Below the pieces are notes generated by a model that saw nothing but the letters and a program-made list of their open reading frames with translations, was not told the DNA's origin and searched no databases. Below are positions 63,719-64,000 of a stretch of 64,000 nucleotides of DNA, one piece after another. Position 1 is the first letter of the stretch. Every line of letters starts with the position of its first letter. The position numbers and the translations under genes were made by a program. Location: assembly GCA_002317295.1 (NCBI GenBank), contig DCIY01000012.1, positions 4,883 through 68,882 of the forward strand, read 5' to 3'. This DNA comes from Bacteroidales bacterium UBA1714. GTDB lineage: Bacteria > Bacteroidota > Bacteroidia > Bacteroidales > Paludibacteraceae.

Positions 63719-63800
63719 TACACCAAATTAGACGTTATACAATTTCAAAATATACACCAAATTAGATATTATTATATATCAAATTCTACACCAAATGAAC
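63719..63800. repeat. Three 14-nt direct repeats spaced exactly 34 bp in the DUF4143 leader
   Basis: TACACCAAATTAGA at 63719-63732 and 63753-63766, and TACACCAAATGAAC at 63787-63800; starts are 34 nt apart. They lie between the start codon and the predicted promoter, so they are in the transcribed leader. Confidence 0.9.
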
Positions 63801-63812
63801 GATTTATCGCTG

Positions 63813-63844
63813 CAAAAGTACAAAAAAAATCTGATATGTGCAAG
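63813..63844 (-). promoter_or_regulatory. Promoter of the DUF4143 ATPase gene
   Basis: On the minus strand: CTTG (63844-63841, weak -33), 20-nt spacer, TACTTTTG (63820-63813) followed by CAGC. The leader is about 95 nt and contains the three repeats. Confidence 0.7.
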
Positions 63845-63894
63845 CGTTTGGGCAAAAAAGTTGTAACAATTTTAGGGAAAGGGCGATAAATAGG

Positions 63895-64000
63895 TTAATC
63901 TCCTAATAAAAATGGAATAACACCTATATATTGTACACCATCATAGTCCACCCACTTGGGTTGATTGCCGTCTAAAATAATCAGTTTTTGGAAACTATCA
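63895..64000 (-). CDS. C-terminus of a gene entering from beyond the window
   Basis: Reading the minus strand from 63999, 34 codons stay open and end in TAA (63897-63895): the visible end is KLIILDGNQPKWVDYDGV then QYIGVIPFLLGD. The pattern of a strand, a turn and a final I-x-F-L-L resembles the last strands of DUF4143 ATPases (for example ...GIKHVNIIDFLL), so it may be another orphan ATPase. Too short to be certain. Confidence 0.45.
   Translation of the reverse strand, partial: DSFQKLIILDGNQPKWVDYDGVQYIGVIPFLLGD

Overview
The window reads as a chromosomal segment of a Bacteroidota bacterium, most likely order Bacteroidales. Evidence includes Bacteroidota-type promoters (TTTG, 19-21 nt, then TAnnTTTG followed by CA or CG) in front of many genes, a murF-alr fusion gene, DUF3276, DUF4494 and DUF4105 proteins, a nusB-yajC-ybbR run, an omega subunit of the Bacteroidota type, TonB-dependent receptor biology, and a large secreted adhesin-like protein whose C-terminus resembles a type IX secretion sorting signal. 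Most genes are housekeeping or envelope genes. No rRNA, tRNA, CRISPR array, prophage or transposase was recognised.

Layout. 1-4.2 kb: 3' part of a repetitive secreted adhesin. 4.2-10.5 kb (+): rplS behind a long structured leader, a small membrane protein, a shortened murF fused to alr, an orphan ABC ATPase, thrS and rnhB. 10.5-12.7 kb (-): two RNA methyltransferases around a CcdA-like membrane protein. 12.8-26.1 kb (+): BamA/TamA-like protein, sppA, lpxK, MsbA-type exporter, TonB-dependent receptor, mutS and a sugar-type MFS transporter. 26.3-35.8 kb (-): rubrerythrin, yggS, DUF4494, a degenerate alkaline-phosphatase-fold protein, DUF4105, a PAP2-like protein, rpoN, a sugar aminotransferase, ybbR, yajC, nusB. 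35.9-42.2 kb: DUF3276 (+), then coaBC, rpoZ, bamD, apbE, an outer-membrane protein, a small HTH-like protein and a second copy of the MFS transporter (all -). 42.2-46.3 kb (-): nadD, gmk, yicC, mnmE, prmA. 46.4-47.7 kb: folC (+). 47.7-57.7 kb (-): engB, coaE, an MBOAT/SGNH pair, trkH, trkA, dxs, prfB. 57.8-60.4 kb (+): holA and an EF-hand-like membrane protein. 60.4-64 kb is accessory: inverted repeats, a gene remnant and two or three orphan AAA ATPase genes on the minus strand.

The most unusual signal is a population of very small repeats with a shared layout. At six gene boundaries short 7-nt units are tandemly repeated (TAATGGT or ATTGATG families), usually overlapping a start or stop codon. 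Inside four coding genes (nadD, folC, mutS and the SGNH hydrolase) there are in-frame additions made of short direct repeats alternating with compact GC-rich palindromes. Both kinds occur together after the 128-residue gene near 5.2 kb. I know of no named family with this layout; the in-frame behaviour recalls Rickettsia palindromic elements. Other points of interest are the multi-helix leader of rplS, three divergent promoter pairs with an identical interlocked 48-bp geometry, a murF domain that has lost most of its ligase core, a nadD gene truncated beside a duplicated transporter, and three 34-bp-spaced direct repeats in the leader of a DUF4143 ATPase gene.

Positions, motifs and base pairings were read directly from the sequence. 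Family names rest on recognised motifs and remembered homologues, because no database search was possible.
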